A DNA stretch of 64,000 nt from an uncultured Bdellovibrionales bacterium (GTDB taxonomy: Bacteria > Bdellovibrionota > Bdellovibrionia > Bdellovibrionales > Bdellovibrionaceae): contig CAIYID010000031.1 in assembly GCA_903926205.1 (NCBI GenBank), positions 62,001 to 126,000 of the forward strand, in the 5' to 3' direction. Shown here piece after piece: positions 1-7,011 of this stretch. Made by a program: the position numbers and the translations under genes. Under the pieces are notes generated by a model, which worked only from the letters and a program-made list of their open reading frames with translations, made no database searches and was not told the origin of the DNA. The first letter of the stretch is position 1; each line of letters begins with the position of its first letter.

Positions 1-893
1 AGATTTAAGCCAGTTTGAGATTCACCGTGAATAATCGAAGGAGCCACATCACCGCCAAAGGTCCAGGCGTAGGAGGGTGCGGTTGGAATTCTTACGTTCA
101 GATACAAACCCAGCCCCTGAGATAATAATCCCGGTCGTGTCAACTCAGACGCCCCGACAGACATTTTATATTGGTTGTAAAATAATCCATAATTTAAACT
201 GTTAGATCGACGAGACATTCCATAAAATTTTCGCAAATCAATTGAAAGCTCCGACCAATCACTTTTCACGCTGACAGAATTACCACTAGAATTAGTGGTA
301 GGAAGAGTTTCTGAAAATGTCGCTAAATAGCTACCGGAAATACCGACCAGTGGAGTCATCCAAAGATGTGCCTGTGCTCTCATAAAGGGGGCGAAAGAAT
401 AATAATTTCGGTAAGCCAGGTTGGCCGTGGAGTTATTATAAATCGTCCCAGTCCCAACCTCCAATTCAACACGATTGTTGCGAATATCGTCGGGATGAAT
501 TTGTTCTCGATAGAGTTCGCCAGTATGACCGGCGCCACCTTTAAAAATATCTCGAACTTGATCCATAAGTTCCGGAGTGGGTTTAACAGAAACCTCAGGC
601 TCTTCAATGGCAGCCGGAATATCAACTTTTATTGGAGCTGATTCTGAAGCTGGCTTTTTCCCTTTTGATTTCTTCTTTTCTTTGATTTTAAAAACAGGCT
701 GATCACTAGCGTTCGGCTCTTTTGCTTGATACCGACCTGACTGAAGTCCAGAAGAAGTCGCGCCTTTTTCCACTGAGCCCGTGCCCGCACCCGAAGAATT
801 GTTCAAAAGAATTTCGATTGAAGGATCCGCGGAAACAAAGGCGAATGGCGAAAGACAGAGTGAAAAAAATAAAAACAAAAAAAACATTTTCAT
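1..893 (-). CDS. Secreted outer-membrane-type protein, partial (3' end outside window)
   Basis: Reading leftward from ATG at 893, the frame stays open for 297 codons to the window edge, so the C-terminus is missing. It begins with a signal peptide (MKMFFLFLFFSLCLSPFAF then VSA). A Lys-rich, Ser/Pro-rich linker follows at about residues 60-110 and includes KEKKKSKGKK. After residue ~140 there are alternating hydrophobic/polar strands rich in Tyr, Trp and Gly (for example GLFYNQYKMSV), typical of an outer-membrane beta-barrel. A second in-frame ATG at 887 is possible; neither start has a strong ribosome binding site. It is divergent from the barrel protein at 972. I do not recognise a family; the outer-membrane assignment is inference. 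Confidence 0.7.
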   Translation of the reverse strand, partial: MKMFFLFLFFSLCLSPFAFVSADPSIEILLNNSSGAGTGSVEKGATSSGLQSGRYQAKEPNASDQPVFKIKEKKKSKGKKPASESAPIKVDIPAAIEEPEVSVKPTPELMDQVRDIFKGGAGHTGELYREQIHPDDIRNNRVELEVGTGTIYNNSTANLAYRNYYSFAPFMRAQAHLWMTPLVGISGSYLATFSETLPTTNSSGNSVSVKSDWSELSIDLRKFYGMSRRSNSLNYGLFYNQYKMSVGASELTRPGLLSQGLGLYLNVRIPTAPSYAWTFGGDVAPSIIHGESQTGLN

Positions 894-936
894 GTAATTT
901 ATTGATCGGCAATTTTTAGGTTTTCTTGATGGTGAA

Positions 937-965
937 TTGACCTAGCGATAATAAAGAATGATAAT
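937..965 (+). promoter_or_regulatory. Sigma70-type promoter, probably leaderless
   Basis: TTGACC at 937-942, a 17-bp spacer, then GATAAT at 960-965. The -10 ends 6 nt before the ATG at 972, so transcription would start at or next to the start codon. Confidence 0.6.
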
Positions 966-971
966 ATTCGA

Positions 972-2567
972 ATGAGGCGCAACATGCTTTGGCTCCCTTT
1001 GATATTGTCTCTAATGAGTTTTCCGATTTTGACCTTCGGTCAGTCGATAAAATACGTCAGCGACCTGGACCAATCTCTTAATATCAAAACCGTTTTACTG
1101 GCCCCTTTGGTGGATAATATTTCAGGAATCTATGCAACGCCCCTGAACGAGGCTTTGAAAAACTCCATTGAAGCCTCTCATCAATGGGAAACCAAACCTC
1201 TCGATAAGTCCGCCCTGATGTCTCCAGAAGAATTTGAAGCCTCACCAAGTGCCGTTAAATCTGCTGCTAAAAAATCAACTGCTGATGCCCTGATTGCAGG
1301 AAGAATTTCTAGAGGGCCAAATGGAGTGACCATTAAACTGACTCTTTTTTCTTGTGTGGATGGGCTCCCCATAGGCTCTGAAACTTTAAACAACTATCCT
1401 GGATTTGAAATTGCTGACCTGAAAATTCAAACAAGTAATTTAATGAAACTTCTCCGTGGAAAGTTACCCTATCACGGGCTTGTCATGAGCCGAAAAGGAC
1501 AATTGGTCACTTTAAATATTGGCGCGGGAGCAGGAATTAGACCAGGCTTTGAAGCCACGGTCATACAAGTGTTCAAGATCAATCGTCATCCAAAATTTGG
1601 ATTTATTGTCTCTACGGATAATTTGACTCTAGGGAAAATTCAAATCAATAAAGTAGATGAGTATTTGAGTTTCGGTACGATCACAAGTGAGCGCGAGACC
1701 AATGTCATAGCTTCAGGCAGCAAAGTCAGCTTTGGAAATACTGTTCAATATCCAAATTCCAACGTGATGTCTGACGGAAAATTAATTACTAATTTGAATG
1801 ATAGAGCTGACAATCAGCTGGCCTTTGGGGATAAACCTCGTGAGTGGTTACCGGAAACTCCACCCACTTTTGGAAAAATTGGTCTGATGGCAGGTTTAGG
1901 AACCTACACCATAAGTAATGGACTGACGACAGGCGCAGTCTCTGGCAATAGTCTTGCCACCCCAAGTATTCATTTAAACGGCGAGCTTTGGATGAGTCCT
2001 CGTTGGGCATTGGGAGTGACCTTGCGTGATTATCTTTTTAGCGTAGCGAATGGCTTGAGCAGCTCAACCCCGAGCACCCTCAGTGCCTCTTTTGCAGAAA
2101 CCGCCCTCCACGTAAATTATAATTTTTTACTCACAGATGATTTCTTCGGGCCAAAATTTCAAACCGGCGTCGGCTATTCCACCATGTCGACTTATATTGA
2201 TAATTCAGCACCGACAGCCTTTGAATCGACAACCTACAGTGGGCTTTTCATTCATTTGGGCGGAGCCCTGCCCCTTGGTACTGGCGAGGAAAAGTTTCCC
2301 TTCATTATCGGTGGTCACCTCAATTATTTTCTGAGCCCGAGACAAGCTGAAGCACCAACAAACTCGGGAAATGCTGGCAACACACAAGTAAATAGTTTCG
2401 CGATCACCTGTGAAAAACGCTACAGCGAAAGAGTGAATCTGCGGGGTGAGCTCTTGTTTGATTCAATGAGTACGAACTTTTCCGGAACAGGTTCCCGCGC
2501 AATTCCCTCGTCCTCTTCTTCACAGTCTTTTACGACTTTTGCTGGTGGCGTCGATTTCCTGTTTTAA
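972..2567 (+). CDS. FlgT/CsgG-like periplasmic domain fused to an outer-membrane beta-barrel
   Basis: A 531-residue exported protein with signal peptide MRRNMLWLPLILSLMSFP cut near FGQ-SIKY. Residues ~35-150 look like the alpha/beta domain of CsgG/FlgT-type outer-membrane assembly proteins (KTVLLAPLVDN, then ADALIAGRIS). Residues ~165-245 resemble the FlgT C-terminal SH3-like module (GQLVTLNIGAGAGIRPGFE). From ~300 the chain is made of amphipathic strands and ends in VDFLF, with the terminal Phe usual for BAM substrates. Start 972 gives a normal n-region (RR). An ATG four codons in (984) has GAGG upstream and is the alternative. The 3' end overlaps the convergent Fic gene by 4 bp. Function unknown; the domain reading is inference from sequence pattern. 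Confidence 0.75.
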   Translation: MRRNMLWLPLILSLMSFPILTFGQSIKYVSDLDQSLNIKTVLLAPLVDNISGIYATPLNEALKNSIEASHQWETKPLDKSALMSPEEFEASPSAVKSAAKKSTADALIAGRISRGPNGVTIKLTLFSCVDGLPIGSETLNNYPGFEIADLKIQTSNLMKLLRGKLPYHGLVMSRKGQLVTLNIGAGAGIRPGFEATVIQVFKINRHPKFGFIVSTDNLTLGKIQINKVDEYLSFGTITSERETNVIASGSKVSFGNTVQYPNSNVMSDGKLITNLNDRADNQLAFGDKPREWLPETPPTFGKIGLMAGLGTYTISNGLTTGAVSGNSLATPSIHLNGELWMSPRWALGVTLRDYLFSVANGLSSSTPSTLSASFAETALHVNYNFLLTDDFFGPKFQTGVGYSTMSTYIDNSAPTAFESTTYSGLFIHLGGALPLGTGEEKFPFIIGGHLNYFLSPRQAEAPTNSGNAGNTQVNSFAITCEKRYSERVNLRGELLFDSMSTNFSGTGSRAIPSSSSSQSFTTFAGGVDFLF

Positions 2568-3070
2568 AGTTTCAGCGCTCGAATTCGATCTGATAAAGAA
2601 TTAAAACTCATTGAATCACGTAAATCCCCGATCGGTACTTGGTGAAGTTTTTCTGCATCAACTTCAACACCAAATTCTTGCAGAAGCCAAAGTGTCGCAA
2701 GGACTGCTGTTCGACGATTAGCATCTTTAAACAGATGTTCCAGCACCAATTGAGAATACAGATAGGACGCTGCCTCGAAGATTTGCTGATTTCCAGCCTT
2801 TTGTAAGGCATTGCCAATAATATCGCGTGCACGATGGATTGGATTATTAACCACATTAAATTGAATCTTTTTTCCTGTAGGAATTTGCACTTCCATAGGA
2901 GTTAATCGCCAAACCTCATCTGTTTGAGAGGTAATTAGTGTGTTTAAATGTGCAAGCTCACTCGAGGTTAATTTTTTAATTCCACGACTTGATTGGCTGA
3001 CATAATAAACTCCGTGGAGAAATTTTTGATAATCGAGCTGTTTTTGGAGAGGATTTTTGCTTCCGGGCAT
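2564..3070 (-). CDS. Fic/Doc family protein
   Basis: A 168-residue protein with the Fic-fold core motif HLFKDANRR at residues 112-120, closer to the Doc toxin form (HxFxDANKR) than to canonical HPFxxGNGR. Doc-type enzymes phosphorylate EF-Tu, while canonical Fic enzymes AMPylate targets; the activity here cannot be told from sequence. Start at ATG 3070 is chosen because longer versions run into the upstream PilZ gene; a TTG two codons earlier is possible. It lies 31 bp behind the PilZ gene and is probably co-transcribed with it. No Phd-like antitoxin lies beside it, so a toxin-antitoxin role is not supported by context. Confidence 0.75.
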   Translation of the reverse strand: MPGSKNPLQKQLDYQKFLHGVYYVSQSSRGIKKLTSSELAHLNTLITSQTDEVWRLTPMEVQIPTGKKIQFNVVNNPIHRARDIIGNALQKAGNQQIFEAASYLYSQLVLEHLFKDANRRTAVLATLWLLQEFGVEVDAEKLHQVPIGDLRDSMSFNSLSDRIRALKL

Positions 3071-3101
3071 TAACAATACATCCAGTTTAATAGAGAGGAG
3101 G

Positions 3102-3389
3102 CTATTCTTGAAATTCGAATCCAATTTTTTTGATATTTTCTTCGAGTGTTTTCGACCAAACGACTCGAGCGTCGAGAGGATCCAAATCTCCAATCTTAAC
3201 TTTCGCCAACTGGTTCACTTTAAAAGTTTCATCAGAAACTAAAACTAGTGCGCAACCGGTGTAAGACTCATTTGCGATGAGAGCAGTAACTGTGGGTTTA
3301 AAAGTTTTATTTGAATGATTGAGGTCAATAAAGGCAACTGCAATCGGTGTTGCCCTAAAGCGAATTGATTTTCTTTTTTTTATGCTCAT
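3102..3389 (-). CDS. PilZ domain protein
   Basis: A 95-residue single-domain protein. It has a basic N-terminus (KKRKSIRFR) in the place of the PilZ RxxxR switch and NESYTG matching the (D/N)xSxxG motif, the two elements that bind c-di-GMP in PilZ domains. The first element is imperfect (KRKSIR), so binding is likely but not certain. Start ATG 3389 has GGGGAT about 8 nt upstream. It lies between a secreted HNH nuclease (49 bp upstream) and the Fic-like gene (31 bp downstream) on the same strand, so the three may form a transcript. With YajQ and the EAL protein elsewhere in this window, it points to active c-di-GMP signalling. Confidence 0.75.
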   Translation of the reverse strand: MSIKKRKSIRFRATPIAVAFIDLNHSNKTFKPTVTALIANESYTGCALVLVSDETFKVNQLAKVKIGDLDPLDARVVWSKTLEENIKKIGFEFQE

Positions 3390-3438
3390 TGATATATCCC
3401 CTAGCAAATAAGCTAAAGATATTCTGTGACGATCCCTT

Positions 3439-3924
3439 TTACATTGCAAGAACTTGCTTAAGGAGGGCCGGCACGTCCTTCAAGTTATTTTTTCCATGCT
3501 TAATAATCTCTATCGCATCAGCTTGCTTCAGTTTACCTTCGGCCATCTTCCCGCAAATAGCGGGCTCCAAAGGATCGGTGATGGAGTAAACACTTTCATG
3601 CTGTGGCCATAAATTAGTAACATCATTTCCGCCACCCGCGCACAAGGGAATATAGTGATCAATTTTAAACTTATTGCGATCCATTTTTTCAATGGAATAT
3701 CCAAATTGCCGGTCATAAGTTTGGATAATTTCATGTTTCAATTTTGAATCGACGTCGCGATTACAGTACTTGATATGCTCTGGGTATCGATAGGCATCTG
3801 CATGTGCACAGAGTTCACCCGGAGTTGTTTGAGACTTTGGCTCTAAGGGAAATTGATCTGCATAAAGGATAGATGAAAATTGAAAAACAAGAACTAATAC
3901 CAGTAAAATCAATGGTTTATTCAT
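3439..3924 (-). CDS. Secreted HNH endonuclease-like protein
   Basis: A 161-residue protein with signal peptide MNKPLILLVLVLVFQFSS cut near YA-DQF. The HNH core is KIDHYIPLCAGGGNDVTNLW (about residues 103-122), a form common in small exported HNH nucleases (DHxIPLxxGGxxDxxNLWP). Two Cys (in GELCAH and KYCNRD) may form a disulfide outside the cytoplasm. Start ATG 3924 has GGAG 9 nt upstream. In a predator an exported nuclease would suit degradation of prey DNA; that role is inference. It could also be a general nutrient-scavenging nuclease. Confidence 0.75.
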   Translation of the reverse strand: MNKPLILLVLVLVFQFSSILYADQFPLEPKSQTTPGELCAHADAYRYPEHIKYCNRDVDSKLKHEIIQTYDRQFGYSIEKMDRNKFKIDHYIPLCAGGGNDVTNLWPQHESVYSITDPLEPAICGKMAEGKLKQADAIEIIKHGKNNLKDVPALLKQVLAM

Positions 3925-4257
3925 TTTTTGCTCCAAATAGACAGCCATTTTCGGTGGCTGGTAGAAACGCCAGACCAATTTCCGGCTTATACCTAGAACG
4001 TATTCAACTTAGATAAGGAATTATTTGCTCTTATGTTGGAAGTCAAAAACTGTTTTGCAAATTCAGAAATTTATTAAAAATACGCAACAAGTCGTAACCC
4101 GGCTTGTTGAATTTATCTATGAATGAATCTCTTTGGAACAACATCAGGAGTTCAATTCCCAATTCGGTATAAAAATACTCAAAATTTATTAAGCTGTTAC
4201 CAACCGGGCATTAAAATAATCCATGAAAAGTAAAAATAAAAATATATTTGCTCAAGG
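3925..4257. other. Stretch without a recognisable gene
   Basis: A+T-rich DNA between the HNH nuclease gene and the candidate structured RNA. I see no ORF with a ribosome binding site. Weak -10-like hexamers (for example TAAAAT near 4214) may include the promoter of the downstream RNA, but none has a convincing -35. Confidence 0.5.
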
Positions 4258-4340
4258 GTATTAACTCGACCATGGACTTGCCGATAAGGACCATATGAAA
4301 GGAGATTCTGAGAAGATGAGACCAGATATCTAGGTAAGTC

Positions 4341-4481
4341 ATGCCTCTCGATCTTTTTAACCAATACGCGAACGGAGGAACTTTCGTGAATTTAGATAAG
4401 ATTCGTTTTTCTCTTGATTTCAGCTTTCTCCTGGAACTTCTTGAATTGGTTTCCGTCGCCGAGACCGGCCCTCCGAACTAG
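4341..4481 (+). CDS. Possible small ORF, 46 or 31 residues
   Basis: ATG at 4341 (AGG 7 nt upstream) opens 46 codons ending at TAG 4479-4481. Inside it, GTG at 4386 has a near-perfect GGAGGAA at 4375-4381 and would give a 31-residue peptide starting MNLDKIRFSLDFSFLLELLE. A five-codon ORF (ATG 4316, MRPDI) with AAAGGAGA upstream ends just before 4341 and looks like a leader peptide. No family recognised. The strong Shine-Dalgarno before the GTG is the best argument for translation. The region may instead be purely RNA. Confidence 0.35.
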   Translation: MPLDLFNQYANGGTFVNLDKIRFSLDFSFLLELLELVSVAETGPPN

Positions 4482-4567
4482 TAATCCATAATGGAATCTG
4501 CCAAAGGGCTCTTTGTGGTCGCCTAAAGAACCACTCTACTTCTGCCAGACAAGTCTGCAGAGATGAT

Positions 4568-4602
4568 AAAGACCACGGAGAGAATCTGTGGTCTTTTTTT
4601 TT
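4568..4602 (+). terminator. Rho-independent terminator
   Basis: Perfect 9-bp stem AAAGACCAC / GTGGTCTTT with an 11-nt loop, followed by a T run to 4602. Its orientation serves a plus-strand transcript from the 4.3-4.6 kb region; the neighbouring arfB gene is on the minus strand and ends at 4612. Confidence 0.85.
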
Positions 4603-4611
4603 ATCGTCATC

Positions 4612-5022
4612 TTAATCGTGGTCGATTTTTTTTCGACCTTTTTTTATTTCTCCATGATGAGCTTTTTGATCAACACGTTTTCGTTGTGAGGAGCGAGTCG
4701 GTTTCGTTTTAATTCGTTTTTTAGGAACAAAAAAAGCTTTTTCCAAAAGAGCGGCCATTTTATGTAAACAAGCTGATTTATTTTGCTCTTGAGAGCGAAA
4801 TTGTTCGGAGCGAATCATCAGCTCTTTGGCGTCAGTCAAGGGCAAGCGCTGCAATAATAAATACTTTTCGTGTTCACTGAAAGCAGAGGATTCAGCTGGA
4901 CGCCAGCGCAAGACCACCGCCGAATTCGTGCGATTCACATGCTGCCCTCCGGGGCCACGCGAGCGAATCGCCTCAAAATCGAGTTCAAAGTAGGGAATTC
5001 GGTTTAAATATTTTACCTGCAC
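4612..5022 (-). CDS. arfB: Peptidyl-tRNA hydrolase ArfB (ribosome rescue)
   Basis: A 136-residue class I release-factor-like protein with the catalytic GGQ loop (RSRGPGGQHVNRTNSAV, about residues 21-37) and a long basic C-terminal tail (KKRIKTKPTRSSQRKRVDQK) that in ArfB enters the empty mRNA channel. There is no codon-recognition domain, which separates it from RF1/RF2. It releases nascent chains from stalled ribosomes. Length matches E. coli YaeJ/ArfB. It is divergent from the ABC-F gene at 5080; both act at ribosomes. Confidence 0.9.
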   Translation of the reverse strand: MQVKYLNRIPYFELDFEAIRSRGPGGQHVNRTNSAVVLRWRPAESSAFSEHEKYLLLQRLPLTDAKELMIRSEQFRSQEQNKSACLHKMAALLEKAFFVPKKRIKTKPTRSSQRKRVDQKAHHGEIKKGRKKIDHD

Positions 5023-5043
5023 GAATTTATTCTACACGAAAAC

Positions 5044-5072
5044 TTGGAAGTCTGACAAATATAGCGTAAGAA
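5044..5072 (+). promoter_or_regulatory. Possible promoter close to the start codon
   Basis: TTGGAA at 5044-5049, 17-bp spacer, TAAGAA at 5067-5072, then 7 nt to ATG 5080. The -10 is weak, but the geometry repeats that seen at 972, 14012, 45974 and 50052, and the gene has no Shine-Dalgarno sequence. Confidence 0.35.
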
Positions 5073-5079
5073 ATCTGAC

Positions 5080-6906
5080 ATGGCTCTATTACTCAGCGTT
5101 CACCAGTTAGCAAAATCCTTCTCAGGAAAATCTCTCTTTAAAGAGGTCAGCTTCGGCATTGAAGAAGGCGAGCGCGTCGCCCTCCTTGGGCCTAATGGTG
5201 TCGGGAAATCAACACTGATGAAAATTTTGAATCAAACCATGGATTCTGATTCAGGTAGTGTGGTTTATCGCCGTGGTATGAGAATGGCTTATTTAGCTCA
5301 AGATCCAAAATTTAAAGAAGCAGATACCCTTGCTTCTGTGCTTTTAAAAAATCATGAAATCGATGCCGATGAAATGGCTCGCGCTTATGAGTGGATTGGA
5401 AAAATGGAACTTTCGTCCTTTTCCGAAGACACAAAAATTTCCACCATGTCGGGCGGTTGGCAAAAGCGTGTGGCATTAGCGCAGCAGTTGATTGCCGAGC
5501 CCGACTTATTGCTTTTGGATGAGCCCACGAATCATTTGGACGTGGCCGCCATCAAATGGCTAGAGAACTTCCTTACCGCTTCACGCTTTGCAACGTTGAT
5601 AATCACGCATGATCGACTTTTTTTACAAAGGGTCTGTCAGAAAATTCTGGATTTGGACCCACGTTTTCCCGGCCATTTACTCACCGTCAACGGTGGTTAT
5701 GATAAATACCTTGAAACAAAAGCTTCGATGGCCACAGAACAATTGGCGCGCGAGCAAAAATTAGCCAACACGCTTCGTCGTGAGAAGGAGTGGCTGGCTC
5801 GCGGGGCGCAAGCTCGACAAACTAAACAACAAGCACGGATCTCTGGCGCTGACCGCTTAGCCGGTGAAGTCGAACGCCTGCGTACGCTCAACCGCCGCGC
5901 GAATTTAGATTTGAGTTTTGAGGCGAATGACAAAGGTCCTCGCAAATTGGTTGTGGCTCACGGGCTTGGGAAGCAAGATTTTAAAAACAAAGAGAAATGG
6001 TTATTTAAAGATTTAAATTTCGTGCTCACGCCTAAAACAAGATTAGCTCTCCTTGGAAATAATGGCGCGGGAAAATCAACCCTCATCAAATCCCTCTTGG
6101 GAATGATTTCACCTGATCAGGGCCGAGTCCAAATGGCGGAAGATTTAAAGTATGCTTATTTTGAGCAAGGCAAAGACTCATTGGACCCTAAAAAAAGTGT
6201 GCTCCATAATATTTGCCTCGAAGGAGATTATGTCAATTTTCGGGGCCAATTTGTTCATGTCAGAAGCTACTTAGAACGCTTTCGCTTTTACAAAGACAAG
6301 ATTGATCTTCCTGTCGCTCAACTTTCTGGTGGCGAGCAAGCCCGTTTGCGTTTAGCACAAATGATGTTGCAAGAGTGTCAGGTTCTGATTCTGGATGAGC
6401 CCACCAATGATTTGGATATTGAGACTCTCAACATCCTGGAAGAGGCTCTGGTTGATTTTGAAGGGGCCGTTATTTTAGTGACCCATGATCGGTATTTTAT
6501 GGATCAGGTTTGTTCTCAAATTCTCTCCTTCAGCAGTTTTGAAGATTTTAACGGGGAACTTTTGTTTTTTGCTGATTATTCTCAATGGGAAAATTGGTTT
6601 GAAATGACCGAAGATTTGATGCGAGCAAAAATCGTCGCCGCGCGCGCCCAATCGAGGGCTCTTTCAAAGGACTCTACAAAAAAGAAACTCTCTTTCAAAG
6701 AAAAATTTGAATTTGAGCAAATGGAGAAAAATATTTCTGACTTCGAAGCTCGCGTGAAAGAAATTCAGCAAGAGTTGCTTTTACCGGAAATTATTTCGAA
6801 TGCTGCGAAAATTCAGGAGCTCTCGACGGAACTTGATGAGAAGCAATCCCAACTAGAAAAGTTTTTTGATCGTTGGTCAGAGTTGGACCTGCGCTCAAAA
6901 CTATAA
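5080..6906 (+). CDS. uup: ABC-F family ATPase, Uup-like
   Basis: A 608-residue duplicated ATPase without membrane segments. The first domain has Walker A GPNGVGKST (~residues 38-46), signature MSGGW and Walker B LLLLDEPTNHLD. The second has GNNGAGKST, LSGGEQ and LILDEPTNDLD. A charged helical linker (~residues 205-280, many Arg/Lys) and a C-terminal coiled coil (~540-605) match Uup more than EttA. ABC-F proteins act on the ribosome E site and relieve stalled translation; Uup also affects precise transposon excision in E. coli. No Shine-Dalgarno before ATG 5080. Confidence 0.88.
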   Translation: MALLLSVHQLAKSFSGKSLFKEVSFGIEEGERVALLGPNGVGKSTLMKILNQTMDSDSGSVVYRRGMRMAYLAQDPKFKEADTLASVLLKNHEIDADEMARAYEWIGKMELSSFSEDTKISTMSGGWQKRVALAQQLIAEPDLLLLDEPTNHLDVAAIKWLENFLTASRFATLIITHDRLFLQRVCQKILDLDPRFPGHLLTVNGGYDKYLETKASMATEQLAREQKLANTLRREKEWLARGAQARQTKQQARISGADRLAGEVERLRTLNRRANLDLSFEANDKGPRKLVVAHGLGKQDFKNKEKWLFKDLNFVLTPKTRLALLGNNGAGKSTLIKSLLGMISPDQGRVQMAEDLKYAYFEQGKDSLDPKKSVLHNICLEGDYVNFRGQFVHVRSYLERFRFYKDKIDLPVAQLSGGEQARLRLAQMMLQECQVLILDEPTNDLDIETLNILEEALVDFEGAVILVTHDRYFMDQVCSQILSFSSFEDFNGELLFFADYSQWENWFEMTEDLMRAKIVAARAQSRALSKDSTKKKLSFKEKFEFEQMEKNISDFEARVKEIQQELLLPEIISNAAKIQELSTELDEKQSQLEKFFDRWSELDLRSKL

Positions 6907-7011
6907 GAAAAATCATTGAGCCCACCGGAAACCGCGCGTCAGGCTGTGAGCTGATGAAAGCCAAAATGCATTATTGCTTAACGAAATGAACATTTGTGTT
7001 AGTTTATACGC

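Larger units (their letters stand above)
4258..4602 (+). ncRNA. Candidate structured RNA with intrinsic terminator
   Basis: The 3' part is a run of consecutive short hairpins: GCCG-AGAC-CGGC (4458-4469), TCCA-TAA-TGGA (4485-4495), CAAAG-GGCT-CTTTG (4502-4515), TGGT/ACCA (4516-4533) and TCTGC-C-AGA/TCT-GCAGA (4541-4561). The terminator at 4568-4602 follows. Upstream, GACTTGCC (about 4273-4280) can pair with GGTAAGTC (4333-4340). I do not recognise the family: motifs of SRP RNA, RNase P RNA, tmRNA and the GEMM c-di-GMP riboswitch were not seen. The 5' end is a guess. It may be an sRNA, a 5'-structured small mRNA, or both, because small ORFs lie inside it. Confidence 0.45.

Noticed and set aside
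4258-4602. c-di-GMP riboswitch (abundant in B. bacteriovorus), 6S RNA, tmRNA, RNase P or SRP RNA
   Set aside because: The conserved core sequences of these RNAs were looked for and not seen; the region is therefore reported as an unknown candidate only.
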